The translations under genes and the position numbers were made by a program. Shown here one piece after another: positions 18,971 to 27,946 of a stretch of DNA of 64,000 nucleotides. The first letter of the stretch is position 1; each line of letters starts with the position of its first letter. The stretch is from Microvirga sp. VF16 (GTDB lineage Bacteria; Pseudomonadota; Alphaproteobacteria; Rhizobiales; Beijerinckiaceae). The notes below the pieces were generated by a model that saw only the letters and a list, made by a program, of their open reading frames with translations, was not told the origin of the DNA and did not search any database. The stretch spans positions 310,001 to 374,000 of the forward strand of contig NZ_CP069357.1 in the NCBI RefSeq assembly GCF_016864375.1, in the 5' to 3' direction.

Positions 18971-19175
18971 TTCGGGTCTGAGGATCCTCTGAAAGTTGGC
19001 TCTGGCCGGCAGAAAGCCCCACTCACGGCGCGACGCAAACTGCGGAACTCTGCCCGAAATACCAACAAGCTAGCGCGCTCGAGGCAAAGCGATACATCAG
19101 CCAAGCTGATCCGATTGGCCGCTGAAGCCGTTTGGCTGCTGCCAGCCATTCAGCCTCACTGAAGCATCGCAGAGC

Positions 19176-20147
19176 TCAGAGTATCCGGGCAGGGGCCGTG
19201 TCCTTCGAGGACGCCTGTCCTGATCCTGCGATGAGGCGTGCCATAATGGCGAGGGCCGCCACGAAGTAAATGCCCCCCATCGGGATCCACATGATCAACC
19301 CGGCAAGCCTCTGATCATCAAGCGGCGGAAGACCCCAGGACGCGCCTCGAAGAGCCATCAGAGGATACCAGATCCGGGGGGAGAGAGCGAGCAGGAGGCC
19401 CAGCAATGCCGTATGCAGGAAGGTGAAAAACAGAAGCATGGTGGCCAATCCGGACGCCGCACTTGGAGCCCGGTACGTGTCGATGATCGAATGCCAGAAC
19501 ACTAAACTCACGACGAGAAGCATCGCGTACATCAGCACATGCAGGCCGACATTCAGCAACGCCCCCTGATAGAGCGCCGGAATATGCCAGATCCAGATGT
19601 TCAAGCCGTAGAGCACAAAGCTGACAAGGAGATAGACATGCGGCTGCACCGCCACTGAAGCGTGCCTCCATCTCTCCAGTTTGATGCGAAGATTTGCCGG
19701 CACGCCAGCGAGCAGGGCACGGCCCGGGCGGCTCAGCACGAGCAATAATGGCACCCCTACGACAAGCAGGACATGCTGGACCATGTGCGCCCAGGCGAGG
19801 GTTGATGCCATCCGGCACAGCGGGGACACCAGCGCCACAGCCAGGCACCCGACGCCGGCCGTAAAGAAGGCCCTCTGGACAACGGTCGGCCGGGCGTTGC
19901 TGTCGATGGCCGACAGCCCCCGGAGGTAAACGAAAGCGACAAGGATCAGTGGCAGGACAACCACGGGCGACAAGCTCCACGACGTCCAAAGTTGCTCCGG
20001 CTTGGTTTCGGGAAGGGTCGCCAAGCATAGGGTGAGAAGGTCCGTCGGCAGGTCGATTTCTGCTGCCATACCGGAACGCGCCGAGATCAGGAGCCAGATG
20101 CTGACACTACACAGGCAGGGGTGCATCTTCACCGTGAACCTGGACAT
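19176..20147 (-). CDS. CtaG (caa3-type) cytochrome oxidase assembly factor
   Basis: A 323-residue polytopic protein of the caa3_CtaG family (not Cox11). After a cleavable or first hydrophobic segment there are about seven spans. Family motifs include AHMVQHVLLV in TM3, with His residues likely to contact copper, and FWHSIIDTYR and FTFLHTALLG farther on. These proteins help assemble the copper centres of cytochrome oxidase. GGAGAGG lies 6-12 bases before ATG 20147. It stands alone between nadE and a small secreted protein on the other strand, among several other copper-delivery genes. Confidence 0.85.
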   Translation of the reverse strand: MSRFTVKMHPCLCSVSIWLLISARSGMAAEIDLPTDLLTLCLATLPETKPEQLWTSWSLSPVVVLPLILVAFVYLRGLSAIDSNARPTVVQRAFFTAGVGCLAVALVSPLCRMASTLAWAHMVQHVLLVVGVPLLLVLSRPGRALLAGVPANLRIKLERWRHASVAVQPHVYLLVSFVLYGLNIWIWHIPALYQGALLNVGLHVLMYAMLLVVSLVFWHSIIDTYRAPSAASGLATMLLFFTFLHTALLGLLLALSPRIWYPLMALRGASWGLPPLDDQRLAGLIMWIPMGGIYFVAALAIMARLIAGSGQASSKDTAPARIL

Positions 20148-20307
20148 GAAGCCCTCTCCATAAGCAGCAAAGTGACAACAGCAAGACTACAGGCTTTGTT
20201 CACGCCGGTGATCCTCGCCACTCGTTCTAATTGTGGGAGGCTGAGAGGGTTGGAACAGCCTGGCTTAGCCGCCGTTGACGGCTGAAGGAATTCAGTCGGC
20301 TTTTGTC

Positions 20308-20652
20308 ATGCGATGGACTCTGCGCCGCTTGCGGTGTCTCATCCTTATTGTCGTTGCTGCCTTCGCTCTTCCAGCGGGCCAGCAGGCTGCTGCCTATCGC
20401 TATTCTCCTGGGGTCATCGATGCAGCGGATGTGGGATGGTCGATGGGCATGCCTATCGGCCATGACAAGGGCCAGCCGACAGCTGCTCCCCAGAAAGGAT
20501 GCTGTCTCGCCCATTGTGCCTTCTCCATTGGACGTGAGCCACTCATCTCGCCTCTGCCGTGCGGCCAGGGACATTACTTGGCACACCTCACCGATGAGCC
20601 CGGGACCCGTCAGTCCGCGGGCGGTATCTTTCGTCCTCCAAGACATCCATAA
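20308..20652 (+). CDS. Small secreted Cys/His protein, function unknown
   Basis: A 114-residue protein with a signal peptide at about 1-29 (CLILIVVAAFALPAGQQAAA) and a KGCCLAHCAF cluster that could bind metal. I recognise no named family, although the plan (short, secreted, Cys/His cluster, next to metal exporters) resembles the copper-associated small proteins at 55044. The frame is open to TTG 20275; ATG 20308 fits the signal peptide best. It lies 150 bases before the CDF exporter on the same strand and may share its promoter. Confidence 0.55.
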   Translation: MRWTLRRLRCLILIVVAAFALPAGQQAAAYRYSPGVIDAADVGWSMGMPIGHDKGQPTAAPQKGCCLAHCAFSIGREPLISPLPCGQGHYLAHLTDEPGTRQSAGGIFRPPRHP

Positions 20653-20801
20653 GGCCGCCCAGTGCTTGGCCGTCCTTTCACCCTAAATGGCTGATCGGCG
20701 GCCGGCGTTTGCTGGCGGCTTCCTGACACGGCTTAAGGTCGGGAAGGCGAGGGCCGATGCCTCTCCCGGTTCCTGGATCACGAAACAATGGAGGGACCAT
20801 C

Positions 20802-21740
20802 ATGGGACACACACACGGGCATGCCCACTCTCATGGAGGCGGCACTGGCTCAGAGGACCGATCACCCCAGCGCGGGCGTCGCCTGCTGATCGCGCTCGCG
20901 CTCAATCTGGGCATCACCGCCGCTGAGGTTGGTGGCAGCGTGATCTCCGGTTCGCTGGCGCTTCTTGCCGACGCGGCGCACAACTTCTCCGACGCAGCCT
21001 CCGTGCTCGTGTCCTACATCGCGTGGCGGATCTCCCAGCGCGAGGCGGACCGCCGGCGGACCTTCGGCTATGCCCGCGCCGAAACAGTCGGTGCCCTGAT
21101 CAATCTTACCACCTTATTCGTGATCGGGATCTATCTCGCCTATGAGGCGGCGAACCGGCTCATCAATCCGGTGGAAGTAGCCGGCACCACGATGCTGGTC
21201 GTCGGGGTGATCGCGCTTGTCGAGGACCTCGCGGCGGCCTGGGTGCTGCGCAAGGAACTGGGCAGCCTGAACGTGAAGAGCACCTATCTCCACATGATCG
21301 CCGATGCCCTGGCGACGGTCGGCGTCATCGTGGGTGCCATTGCGATTATGGTGTGGGGCATCACCTGGATCGATCCCGCGATCACGGCGCTCATCGCCGT
21401 CTACATCTTCTGGCACGCGTATAAGGAGATCAAGGAAGCCATCGCTGTCCTGATGGACAGCGCCCCAAAAGACTTCGACTACGATGGACTTGTGGCGGAG
21501 CTGAAGGCGAACCCCTCCGTCGAAGACGTCCACCACCTGCACGTGTGGCAGCCCGACGAGGGCAGGACCGCGCTGGAAGTGCACGTGGCCGTGTCGGAGC
21601 GGGATCTCGCCGCCGTCACGGACCTCAAGGAGCGCATCAAGGCGCGGCTCAAGGAGCGGTTCGGCATCGACCACGCCACATTGGAATTCGAGCTCTCATC
21701 GCAAGTCCATCACGGCCGCGAACTGCTCCAGGATCGATGA
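20802..21740 (+). CDS. CDF cation exporter (CzcD/ZitB type)
   Basis: A 312-residue cation diffusion facilitator. The N-terminus is His-rich (MGHTHGHAHSHGGG). Six spans follow with the metal site HNFSD in TM2 (LLADAAHNFSDAASV) and HMIAD in TM5 (STYLHMIADAL), the HxxxD/HxxxD pair typical of zinc and cadmium exporters. The last 90 residues are the cytoplasmic dimer domain (VHHLHVWQ). It exchanges metal for protons at the inner membrane. GGAGGG precedes ATG 20802 by 6 bases; codons upstream of it are not plausible. Confidence 0.93.
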   Translation: MGHTHGHAHSHGGGTGSEDRSPQRGRRLLIALALNLGITAAEVGGSVISGSLALLADAAHNFSDAASVLVSYIAWRISQREADRRRTFGYARAETVGALINLTTLFVIGIYLAYEAANRLINPVEVAGTTMLVVGVIALVEDLAAAWVLRKELGSLNVKSTYLHMIADALATVGVIVGAIAIMVWGITWIDPAITALIAVYIFWHAYKEIKEAIAVLMDSAPKDFDYDGLVAELKANPSVEDVHHLHVWQPDEGRTALEVHVAVSERDLAAVTDLKERIKARLKERFGIDHATLEFELSSQVHHGRELLQDR

Positions 21741-21761
21741 GGTCTATATTCCAGCTACAGT

Positions 21762-22424
21762 TTACTGGTTTGCCGTCATGGTCGGCGAGGTCTGGCCGCC
21801 GAGCGAGGCCCAGGTCGCGCCCGCGTCGCCCTCGCGCTTGATGTAGACATAGCCCGTCTTGTGCCAGGGCAGGATCGCATTGCGCTTGTTGTCGAGGATG
21901 AGATCGCCGCGGTTGGTGCGCACCATCATGACTGCGTGTCCCGCGCCTTCCTCGTCGATGACCACTGTCATCCGCAGTGCCCGGCGCGGGAAGCCCGCCT
22001 CGACGAGACGCTTGCGCTTGACGAGCTGGTAGTCCTCGCAGTCGCCGTAGCCGTCCTCAGCGAAGTCCCAGCGGTCGTCGACGCCCCAGTGGTCCTTGTC
22101 GGTCTTGGCCTTGATGTCGGCGTTCACCTGCTGGTTGATCCGGACGAGGGTCTGCCAGTCCTTCGGCGTGAGATTGACCGTGGCGGGTTCGGAAGCGTCA
22201 ACGGCGCACTCAGCTGGGTTCTGTTCGCAGAAGCGGACCCAGCCCATGATCGGCTTGGCGATGCCAACCTGAGCCGTGGGCTGGGTGACACCCGGCAGGC
22301 CGGCCACGGTTTGCGCCTGAGCTTCGCTTCCGATCGCAGCGAGGGTTAAGGCAAGGGCAGCAAAACCGCGCGTGATCCTGGAAAAAGGCCGAACGTTCAG
22401 AAGCCCGAAGAGAGGTTGCCGCAT
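21762..22424 (-). CDS. Transglutaminase-like cysteine protease (BTLCP), copy 2
   Basis: A 220-residue paralogue of the protein at 1926. The signal peptide covers residues 1-38 (AQAQ). The triad is Cys129 (GDCEDYQLVKR), His163 (GAGHAVM) and Asp178 (LILDNK). About half the mature residues match copy 1, so the duplication is old. GGTGGGGG lies directly before ATG 22424, almost as in copy 1, whereas a GTG at 22433 has no site. It is tail to tail with the CDF exporter. Confidence 0.87.
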   Translation of the reverse strand: MRQPLFGLLNVRPFSRITRGFAALALTLAAIGSEAQAQTVAGLPGVTQPTAQVGIAKPIMGWVRFCEQNPAECAVDASEPATVNLTPKDWQTLVRINQQVNADIKAKTDKDHWGVDDRWDFAEDGYGDCEDYQLVKRKRLVEAGFPRRALRMTVVIDEEGAGHAVMMVRTNRGDLILDNKRNAILPWHKTGYVYIKREGDAGATWASLGGQTSPTMTANQ

Positions 22425-22547
22425 AGCCCCCACCGCTGTGTCGTTAAGGTTTCGTTCATCAAACCTGACACAAGGGGTCGGGAGGGCTCAAGGCAAAAGT
22501 TAAACAAAGGTTAACAGGTCGCACCCACCTTTCGTTCCGGAGTTTCG

Positions 22548-23054
22548 TCAGCCGTGTCCGGCGCGCAATGTCGCAGCGGTAATCTCCAGGCGACCGCTGA
22601 CATCATCGAACACGAGGGCGTAGTGCACGTTGGTGCTGTCCCGGTGCGCCTCGCCCACGCTGAGGGCCGCCTCACCCAGTGCAAGAAGGATCTCACCGCG
22701 CCGACCCGCGTCCATTTCTGGATCGTAGGCCACCATGGTGGCCCCGATCACCGTCAGGGTGTCCTCGAGGAGGCCCTTCGCCGCCGCGTCGTCACCCTGA
22801 CGGAAGGTCGCCGCGACAGTGATCCGCTCCATCGCGGGACGGGCCGCGGAACTGGACACCTCCACGTCGACCTGGCGCGCGACGAAGCGGCAGCGGGCGG
22901 CGGCGCACGCAGTCTGCCGGACGCGCAGGCCGGAGCCGACCTGTTGCAGGGCCACGTTGACGGTCTCATCATAACGCTCAGGCGGAGTGTCGAAGGGATT
23001 CGCCAGGGCGGGTGATGCGAGGACCAGGATCAAGAGGGCGGCAGCAGTTCTCAT
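22548..23054 (-). CDS. Secreted protein of unknown function
   Basis: A 168-residue protein with a clear signal peptide (MRTAAALLILVLASPALANP). The mature part has two cysteines in TACAAARCRF, which may form a disulfide, and ends in beta-rich sequence (YALVFDDVSGRLEITAATL). I do not recognise the family. ATG 23054 has GGAG 6 bases upstream; the frame is open farther up but that extension is not protein-like. It is divergent from the second PCuAC gene. Confidence 0.65.
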   Translation of the reverse strand: MRTAAALLILVLASPALANPFDTPPERYDETVNVALQQVGSGLRVRQTACAAARCRFVARQVDVEVSSSAARPAMERITVAATFRQGDDAAAKGLLEDTLTVIGATMVAYDPEMDAGRRGEILLALGEAALSVGEAHRDSTNVHYALVFDDVSGRLEITAATLRAGHG

Positions 23055-23222
23055 CGGGTTCTCCGGAGCCGCAGCAGACAACACGAGAGCTGCGGTGGGC
23101 GAATGACAAAAGAGTGTACGACCCTGACTGCATACCGCATTGACTGCGCCCGCATCAGGAGGCACGTCCCTCATATCCCGGGCCGGAGTATCGCTTCCGT
23201 CCGACAGCAAACTGTTAATGTG

Positions 23223-23735
23223 ATGAAATCAGTTCTCTTGGGCACCCAAGCCCTTCTTGTGATCTTGCTCGGCAGCAACCTGGCACCCGCACTGGGCCAG
23301 GGCTCTGAGACCTATCGCACCGGCACCATCATCGTCGAGGCCCCTTGGTCTCGCGCGACGCCCGGCGGCGCCAAGGTGGCCGCAGGCTACATGCGGATCA
23401 CGAACACAGGCTCAGAGCCCGACCGTCTGGTCGGCGGCTCCACGGTCGTCGCCGAACGCTTTGAGGTGCATCGCTCCACCGTGACTGATGGCATCGCCCG
23501 CATGGAACCCGTTGCCGGAGGCCTGGAGATCGCGCCGGGGCGGACGGAGGAACTGAAGCCTGGCGGGAGTCTGCATGCCATGTTCGTCAACCTGCGCCAG
23601 GGGCTGAAACCAGGCGACACGGTGAAGGGCACGCTGATGTTTGAGAAGGCCGGCACAGTCGGGATCGAGTACCGGGTCGGTGGGATCGGCGCGCAGGCGG
23701 CCCCTGCCGCAGCGAGCGCTCATCAGAACCACTGA
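23223..23735 (+). CDS. PCuAC periplasmic copper chaperone, copy 2
   Basis: A 170-residue secreted chaperone, signal peptide about 1-25 (ALGQ). Ligands His83, Met94, His118 and Met120 fit the PCuAC pattern exactly. The core (PWSRATPGG, NTGSEPDRL, DGIARMEPV) is very like copy 1 at 4918. It delivers Cu(I) to SCO and CuA. ATG 23223 begins the leader. The stop is 7 bases before the SCO start, so the two are surely co-transcribed. Confidence 0.92.
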   Translation: MKSVLLGTQALLVILLGSNLAPALGQGSETYRTGTIIVEAPWSRATPGGAKVAAGYMRITNTGSEPDRLVGGSTVVAERFEVHRSTVTDGIARMEPVAGGLEIAPGRTEELKPGGSLHAMFVNLRQGLKPGDTVKGTLMFEKAGTVGIEYRVGGIGAQAAPAAASAHQNH

Positions 23736-23742
23736 GGGAACC

Positions 23743-24369
23743 ATGTCCGCTCTCAAGCTCGTGCGTTGGATCTTGTGGTCCCTGGTGGCCGTGGCAATCT
23801 TCGTCGCGACGGGGGTCGCAGTCGGCTGGCTCAGGACGGAGTGGCTCGGCCAGCGCCCGCCTGTGGCGGTGACGACCACGGGTACGCCGGCTGTCGGCGG
23901 TCCATTCTCGCTGGTGAACCACCGTGGCGAGCGCGTGACCCAGGACACCTTCAAGGGTAAACCGACAGCCTACTTCTTCGGCTTCACCCACTGCCCTGAG
24001 GTGTGCCCGACGACGCTGTTCGAGATGAGCCAGCACCTCAAGGACCTCGGACCCGACGCCAACCGCCTCAATGTCGTGTTCGTGACGGTCGATCCGGAGC
24101 GGGATACCCCCGAGTTGCTGAAGACCTATCTCGAAAGCTTCGATCCCCGCATCGTCGCACTGACCGGGACGGCAGAGGAGCTAGCAACCGCGGCCAGGGC
24201 CTTCCGCATCTCCTACCGTAAGGTGCCGACCGAGGGTGGCAACTACACCATGGACCACACCTCATCGGTGATCGTCACGGATGCCAAGGGTGAGTTCGTC
24301 AGCCTGATCGACTATCACGAGGACAAAGCAATGGCGCTCGCCAAGTTGCAACGAGTCGTCCGCGAGTAA
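23743..24369 (+). CDS. SCO1/SenC copper-transfer protein, copy 2
   Basis: A 208-residue SCO protein, complete. One N-terminal anchor (residues about 8-30), thioredoxin fold, copper ligands Cys84 and Cys88 (THCPEVCP) and His172 (TMDHTS). GAGGGA precedes ATG 23743. It is the intact counterpart of the start-less SCO gene at 5448, with the same PCuAC-SCO pairing. It transfers copper to, or reduces, the CuA cysteines of cytochrome oxidase subunit II in the periplasm. Confidence 0.93.
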   Translation: MSALKLVRWILWSLVAVAIFVATGVAVGWLRTEWLGQRPPVAVTTTGTPAVGGPFSLVNHRGERVTQDTFKGKPTAYFFGFTHCPEVCPTTLFEMSQHLKDLGPDANRLNVVFVTVDPERDTPELLKTYLESFDPRIVALTGTAEELATAARAFRISYRKVPTEGGNYTMDHTSSVIVTDAKGEFVSLIDYHEDKAMALAKLQRVVRE

Positions 24370-24449
24370 GAAATGAATGGCAATTCACAGCTGGAGACCT
24401 CAGTCAACGGGGTCGCACAGTCCTTGCTGAACAGGTTTGAAAGGACGAG

Positions 24450-24935
24450 ATGAGTCGCATGAGCCGGACAACCACCAGCCGAGACATATCCGTGGCGCGT
24501 GTTCCACTCGCGGTATCCGACGGTCATGCATGGGCGTGCCTGTTTGCCGCCTGGATCGTTGCGCTCGCCGCAACCTTCGGGGCTCTGTTCATCGGGGAAG
24601 TCATGGGGCAGACGCCATGCCATCTCTGCTGGCATCAGCGCGCCTTCATGTTCCCGCTCGCTGTCATCCTGGCCGTGGCAACCTTCCGCGAAGATCTCGC
24701 CATCTGGCGCTACGCTCTGCCGATTGTTGCCATTGGCTGGCTCGTGGCAGCCTTCCATTCGCTTCTCTATGCCGGTGTCATCCCCGAGGCAATCAAGCCC
24801 TGTGGGCAAGGCCCGTCCTGCTCAAGTGCCGCCATGACCATTCTGGGACTGCCGCTTCCGTATTTATCATTGGCGGCCTTTACGGCTATCGCCGTTCTTC
24901 TCCTCCCTGCCCGCCGAAAGGTATCCAATGTCTAA
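24450..24935 (+). CDS. DsbB/BdbC-type disulfide-forming membrane protein
   Basis: A 161-residue protein with four spans and two periplasmic cysteine pairs: Cys57-Cys60 (TPCHLCWHQR) and Cys118-Cys124 (KPCGQGPSC). DsbB-type proteins reoxidise DsbA and pass electrons to quinone. The second loop is short, as in the BdbC subgroup. Its stop overlaps the start of the DsbA-like gene by 8 bases, which shows a coupled pair. Start choice: ATG 24450 or ATG 24459. Confidence 0.9.
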   Translation: MSRMSRTTTSRDISVARVPLAVSDGHAWACLFAAWIVALAATFGALFIGEVMGQTPCHLCWHQRAFMFPLAVILAVATFREDLAIWRYALPIVAIGWLVAAFHSLLYAGVIPEAIKPCGQGPSCSSAAMTILGLPLPYLSLAAFTAIAVLLLPARRKVSNV

Positions 24936-25587
24936 ACGTGTTCTTGTTGCCCTGACGGCCCTCATCATGGTTGTCGCCTTTGCCGGTGGGGCTTTTCTTT
25001 ACGATCGCTTCGGCACTGAACCTGAGCCTACTCCCGCATCTCCCGTCGCCAGCACTCTTGTCCGGCCGCATTCGCCGGTCATCGGGCCTCCAGAGGCCAA
25101 GGTGACAATCGTTGAATTCTTCGATCCGTCCTGTGAGGCATGTCGATCCTTCTATCCTATTGTCAAGCAGATCCTCGCGGCCTTCCCGAATGAGGTCCGT
25201 CTCGTTCTGCGATACACGCCCTTCCATGAAGGATCCGACGTTGCAGTCCGAATCCTCGAGACGGCTCGTGCGCAACAAAAGTTCGAACCCGTTCTCGAAG
25301 CATTGTTGGGACGGCAACCGGAATGGGCCCCTCATGGCGCTCCTGATCTGAACAAGGCCTGGAGCTTCGCAGGAGCCGCCGGTCTCGATGTGCAGCACGC
25401 CCAGGCCGAGGCTTCCTCGCCCGCGATCGACCGCGTGCTGGAGCAGGATGTTGCCGATGTGAAGGCCAACAATGTGCAGCAGACGCCAACCTTCTTTGTC
25501 AATGGCAAGCCATTGACCAACTTCGGTCCGCAACAGCTTTATGATCTGGTCGCCAGTGAGGTCGAGCAGGTGCGGAAGGGGACCTGA
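24928..25587 (+). CDS. DsbA-family thiol oxidase (BdbD-like)
   Basis: A 219-residue membrane-anchored thioredoxin-fold protein. Residues 5-25 are the anchor. The redox site is CEAC (Cys69, Cys72) after the family sequence VEFFDPS, with the cis-proline in QQTPTFFVNGKPL. It should put disulfides into exported proteins and be recycled by the DsbB-type protein encoded just upstream (overlapping genes). Together they complete the copper/thiol block that begins with PCuAC at 23223. Confidence 0.92.
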   Translation: MSKRVLVALTALIMVVAFAGGAFLYDRFGTEPEPTPASPVASTLVRPHSPVIGPPEAKVTIVEFFDPSCEACRSFYPIVKQILAAFPNEVRLVLRYTPFHEGSDVAVRILETARAQQKFEPVLEALLGRQPEWAPHGAPDLNKAWSFAGAAGLDVQHAQAEASSPAIDRVLEQDVADVKANNVQQTPTFFVNGKPLTNFGPQQLYDLVASEVEQVRKGT

Positions 25588-25771
25588 TCTCCGAGGCACT
25601 GGCGGGAACCTGCACGGGATTGATTTCAGTCGGGCAGGGCTGCCGGCGGGAGGGTCAGATCTCACAGGGAGAACCGATGCCCTGGACCTCATCGGCCGGG
25701 TCAACCCAACCGCTCTTGCCGGCAGCAACAGCTATCTCTGGCCCCAGATCGGAAACGCACGAGCCGGGGGC

Positions 25772-26275
25772 TCAGTCCCCGGTGATCTGCACCCGTTGCC
25801 CTGTGGCGAGAACCGGTAGGTTAACTGTGATATCGCCGGCATTCCGGAAGCGGAGCGTCAATGTCAGCCGGCTCCCTGCACGAAGAGGCCGGACTGGATC
25901 GATCAACAGCATTTTAAGTCCGTGTGAGCCGACCGCGATGAAACCGTAAGGCGATACATGGATCATGGGAGCAGCGATCCGGTTTTTCTGCACAAACGGC
26001 ACGCTACGTGGCACATGGAGCCGGACGGTTTCGAAATCCGGGGAGGACGCTTCGACGAGATCGTCGGCTCCTGTTCCAAGATTGACGATCTGGAACCGGG
26101 CAGACGCCATCGACTCCCCGAATGCCACTGTTTCGACACCTGCATCGATGAATGCGAGCGAATGGGCCGGGCTCTGATCCTGCAGGGCCACGGCGGGATC
26201 GGCCATAATGAAACTGCAGGCCGCGATCAACACGGCCGCCGGAAGCCCGGGGGATTTCTGGAACCGAAACAGCAT
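25772..26275 (-). CDS. PCuAC-like copper chaperone, divergent copy 3
   Basis: A 167-residue secreted protein, signal peptide about 1-31. The second half follows the PCuAC plan: a His in VRLHVPRSVP, a Met in APMIHV, then HGLKMLLID as the HXM element and the family ending GSRLTLTLRFRNAGDI. The spacing between the first His and Met is close to the family value, but the rest is much diverged from copies 1 and 2. It may bind copper with altered preference. ATG 26275 follows a TTG. Confidence 0.75.
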   Translation of the reverse strand: MLFRFQKSPGLPAAVLIAACSFIMADPAVALQDQSPAHSLAFIDAGVETVAFGESMASARFQIVNLGTGADDLVEASSPDFETVRLHVPRSVPFVQKNRIAAPMIHVSPYGFIAVGSHGLKMLLIDPVRPLRAGSRLTLTLRFRNAGDITVNLPVLATGQRVQITGD

Positions 26276-26594
26276 CAAGGGCCTGATAGGAGATGTGAAA
26301 GCGTCGAAGAACCGCCCGGTTGAACAGTCCTAAGTGCCCGGTAGCGCCAAAGGAATGGAGAGAACTTCCTAAAGGCCTTTCGGCTTCACCTGCGTTGGCG
26401 AAGCACCTCGATCAAAAACCAACAGGGTTAATGAAGTCTTGCGAGGGGTTGCTCGGCGTCGACATTGTTCTCTCCGAATCCGGGGGCTGACTCGGACCTA
26501 AGTCCGAGCGCGCCTGGACCAATGGCAGATTTCCCGATCAACCAGCCGGACTAGGTTGTCCCACCGCTTCAACATTAGCCATGGGGCATTCGTT
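26276..26594. other. Intergenic with a palindrome at 26491-26508
   Basis: About 320 bases between the divergent PCuAC-like gene and the oxidase remnant. A perfect inverted repeat CTCGGAC-CTAA-GTCCGAG lies at 26491-26508, about 90 bases before the oxidase ATG. It has no T run, so an operator is more likely than a terminator. Nothing else was recognised. Confidence 0.4.
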
Positions 26595-26960
26595 ATGGAA
26601 CGGCGTCAGTTCCTCAAATTCGGGGCTGCTGGGATTGCATCGGCCAGCATAGGTCTTCCGCCGATGGACGCACTGGCACAAAGCGTATGCCAAGTCAGCG
26701 GGGGTCCTACGCCGGTACCGCAGGCGCCGTGAAGTTCAATCTGGGCATCAATGATATCCGGGCTGAAATGATTGACGGCACGCGCCTCAACATGCTCGGC
26801 TTCAGCCTGGCGGGCGGGGAGGGCTCGGTTGCGCAGGGCCGCGTGCCCGGATCGGTGCTCCGGGTCAGGGAGGGCAGCCGGGTCCAGATCAGCATCACCA
26901 ACGACCGCGAGGAGACGCGCATAACTTGCACCAGACATGATGGTACTGCAGGCCATCATC
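26595..26960 (+). pseudogene. Multicopper oxidase, N-terminal remnant
   Basis: ATG 26595 starts a twin-arginine leader (MERRQFLKFGAAGIASASIG) that runs into TGA at 26730. One base out of frame, the reading continues as VKFNLGINDIRAEMIDG...FSLAGGEGSVAQGRVPGSVLRV and SRVQISITND, the first cupredoxin domain of a multicopper oxidase or nitrite-reductase-like protein. Homology stops at about 26925, beside the LysR gene, so both the frameshift and loss of the copper-binding C-terminus make it non-functional. Confidence 0.75.
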
Positions 26961-27849
26961 CACGCGCGCTGGCATTCCGGGTCTCATACAATGCACTCAG
27001 AAAGGCATCCGCAAGCCGCGATCGTGGAGCATCCGGAGGTCTGAGAAGAAGAGCCCGGAAATAGATGGCCGGCTCGAACGGGGCCGTTGAGACTCGACTG
27101 GACGATGCATGATCGATCGCCAGAGGGTTGGCAATGCCGATTCCTGCGCCCTCGCCGGCGAGGGTGACGACGGTTGAGGAAAAGGGCGTTTCAACAACGA
27201 TCTTTGGCTCAACATTGGCGGCCGCCAAGGCTCGATCCATGGCCTTTCTGGCCGTATCTTCCGGCGACAGCGCCAGCAGGGGATAGCGGGCAAAATCGGC
27301 TGGCGTGATCATGTCACGACCGGCCAGCGGATGATCGCGAGGAAAGACGCAAACAGCCCGCGGTGTTGCGAACACGGTGGTCTGAACCCCCGACACATCG
27401 ATCTCGTCAGCCGCCAGCCCCAGGTCGACCTGCCCAGATGCGACGAGATCCTTGACGACTGACGAGGTTCTGATCTGCAGCGAAATGCGCGCTTCGGAAA
27501 AATGTTGAAGGAATCTTGTCACGGCTCGCGGGATCAGGATTTGCCCTAGCGCCGCGAGCGAAGCGATCCTGAGCGATCCTTCGCCAACCTCTCGGATTCT
27601 GGCTGCCGCGGCCTGGAGCCGATCAAGGCCAATCAGGTTGCGTTGCACCTCCTCGTGAAACAGGCGGCCGTCACGGGTCGGAATCAGGCGTCCCCGCACC
27701 CGGTCGAAGAGGGAAAACCCGATACTTCGTTCCAAATTGGCGATCGTTCGGCTCACGGTCGGCTGGGACGTCCCGAGCAGTTCCGCAGCGCGGCCTGCCC
27801 CCCCGGAAATCATGACGGCGTGAAAGACTTCGATATCGTGCAGGTTCAT
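26956..27849 (-). CDS. LysR-family transcriptional regulator
   Basis: A 297-residue LysR regulator. Residues 1-60 form the winged helix-turn-helix (AAELLGTSQPTVSRTIANLE). Residues about 90-290 are the substrate-binding co-inducer domain. It is divergent from the cystathionine-lyase-like gene and aap operon, with 97 bases between, the usual arrangement for control of the neighbouring genes. The co-inducer is probably an amino acid or sulfur compound, judging from context. Confidence 0.9.
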   Translation of the reverse strand: MNLHDIEVFHAVMISGGAGRAAELLGTSQPTVSRTIANLERSIGFSLFDRVRGRLIPTRDGRLFHEEVQRNLIGLDRLQAAAARIREVGEGSLRIASLAALGQILIPRAVTRFLQHFSEARISLQIRTSSVVKDLVASGQVDLGLAADEIDVSGVQTTVFATPRAVCVFPRDHPLAGRDMITPADFARYPLLALSPEDTARKAMDRALAAANVEPKIVVETPFSSTVVTLAGEGAGIGIANPLAIDHASSSRVSTAPFEPAIYFRALLLRPPDAPRSRLADAFLSALYETRNASARG

Positions 27850-27946
27850 GGCGAGGTCATATCATAAATGAATAGAGTCTGTCGCTTCCGAACATAGCTT
27901 ACCGCATCATTCTATGGTGCTGTGCTTGACCAGGAGACTGATTGTG

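Noticed and set aside
17360-19162. Two long plus-strand frames (17360-18196 and 18224-19162)
   Set aside because: Both are antisense to nadE, whose glutaminase and synthetase active sites are intact.
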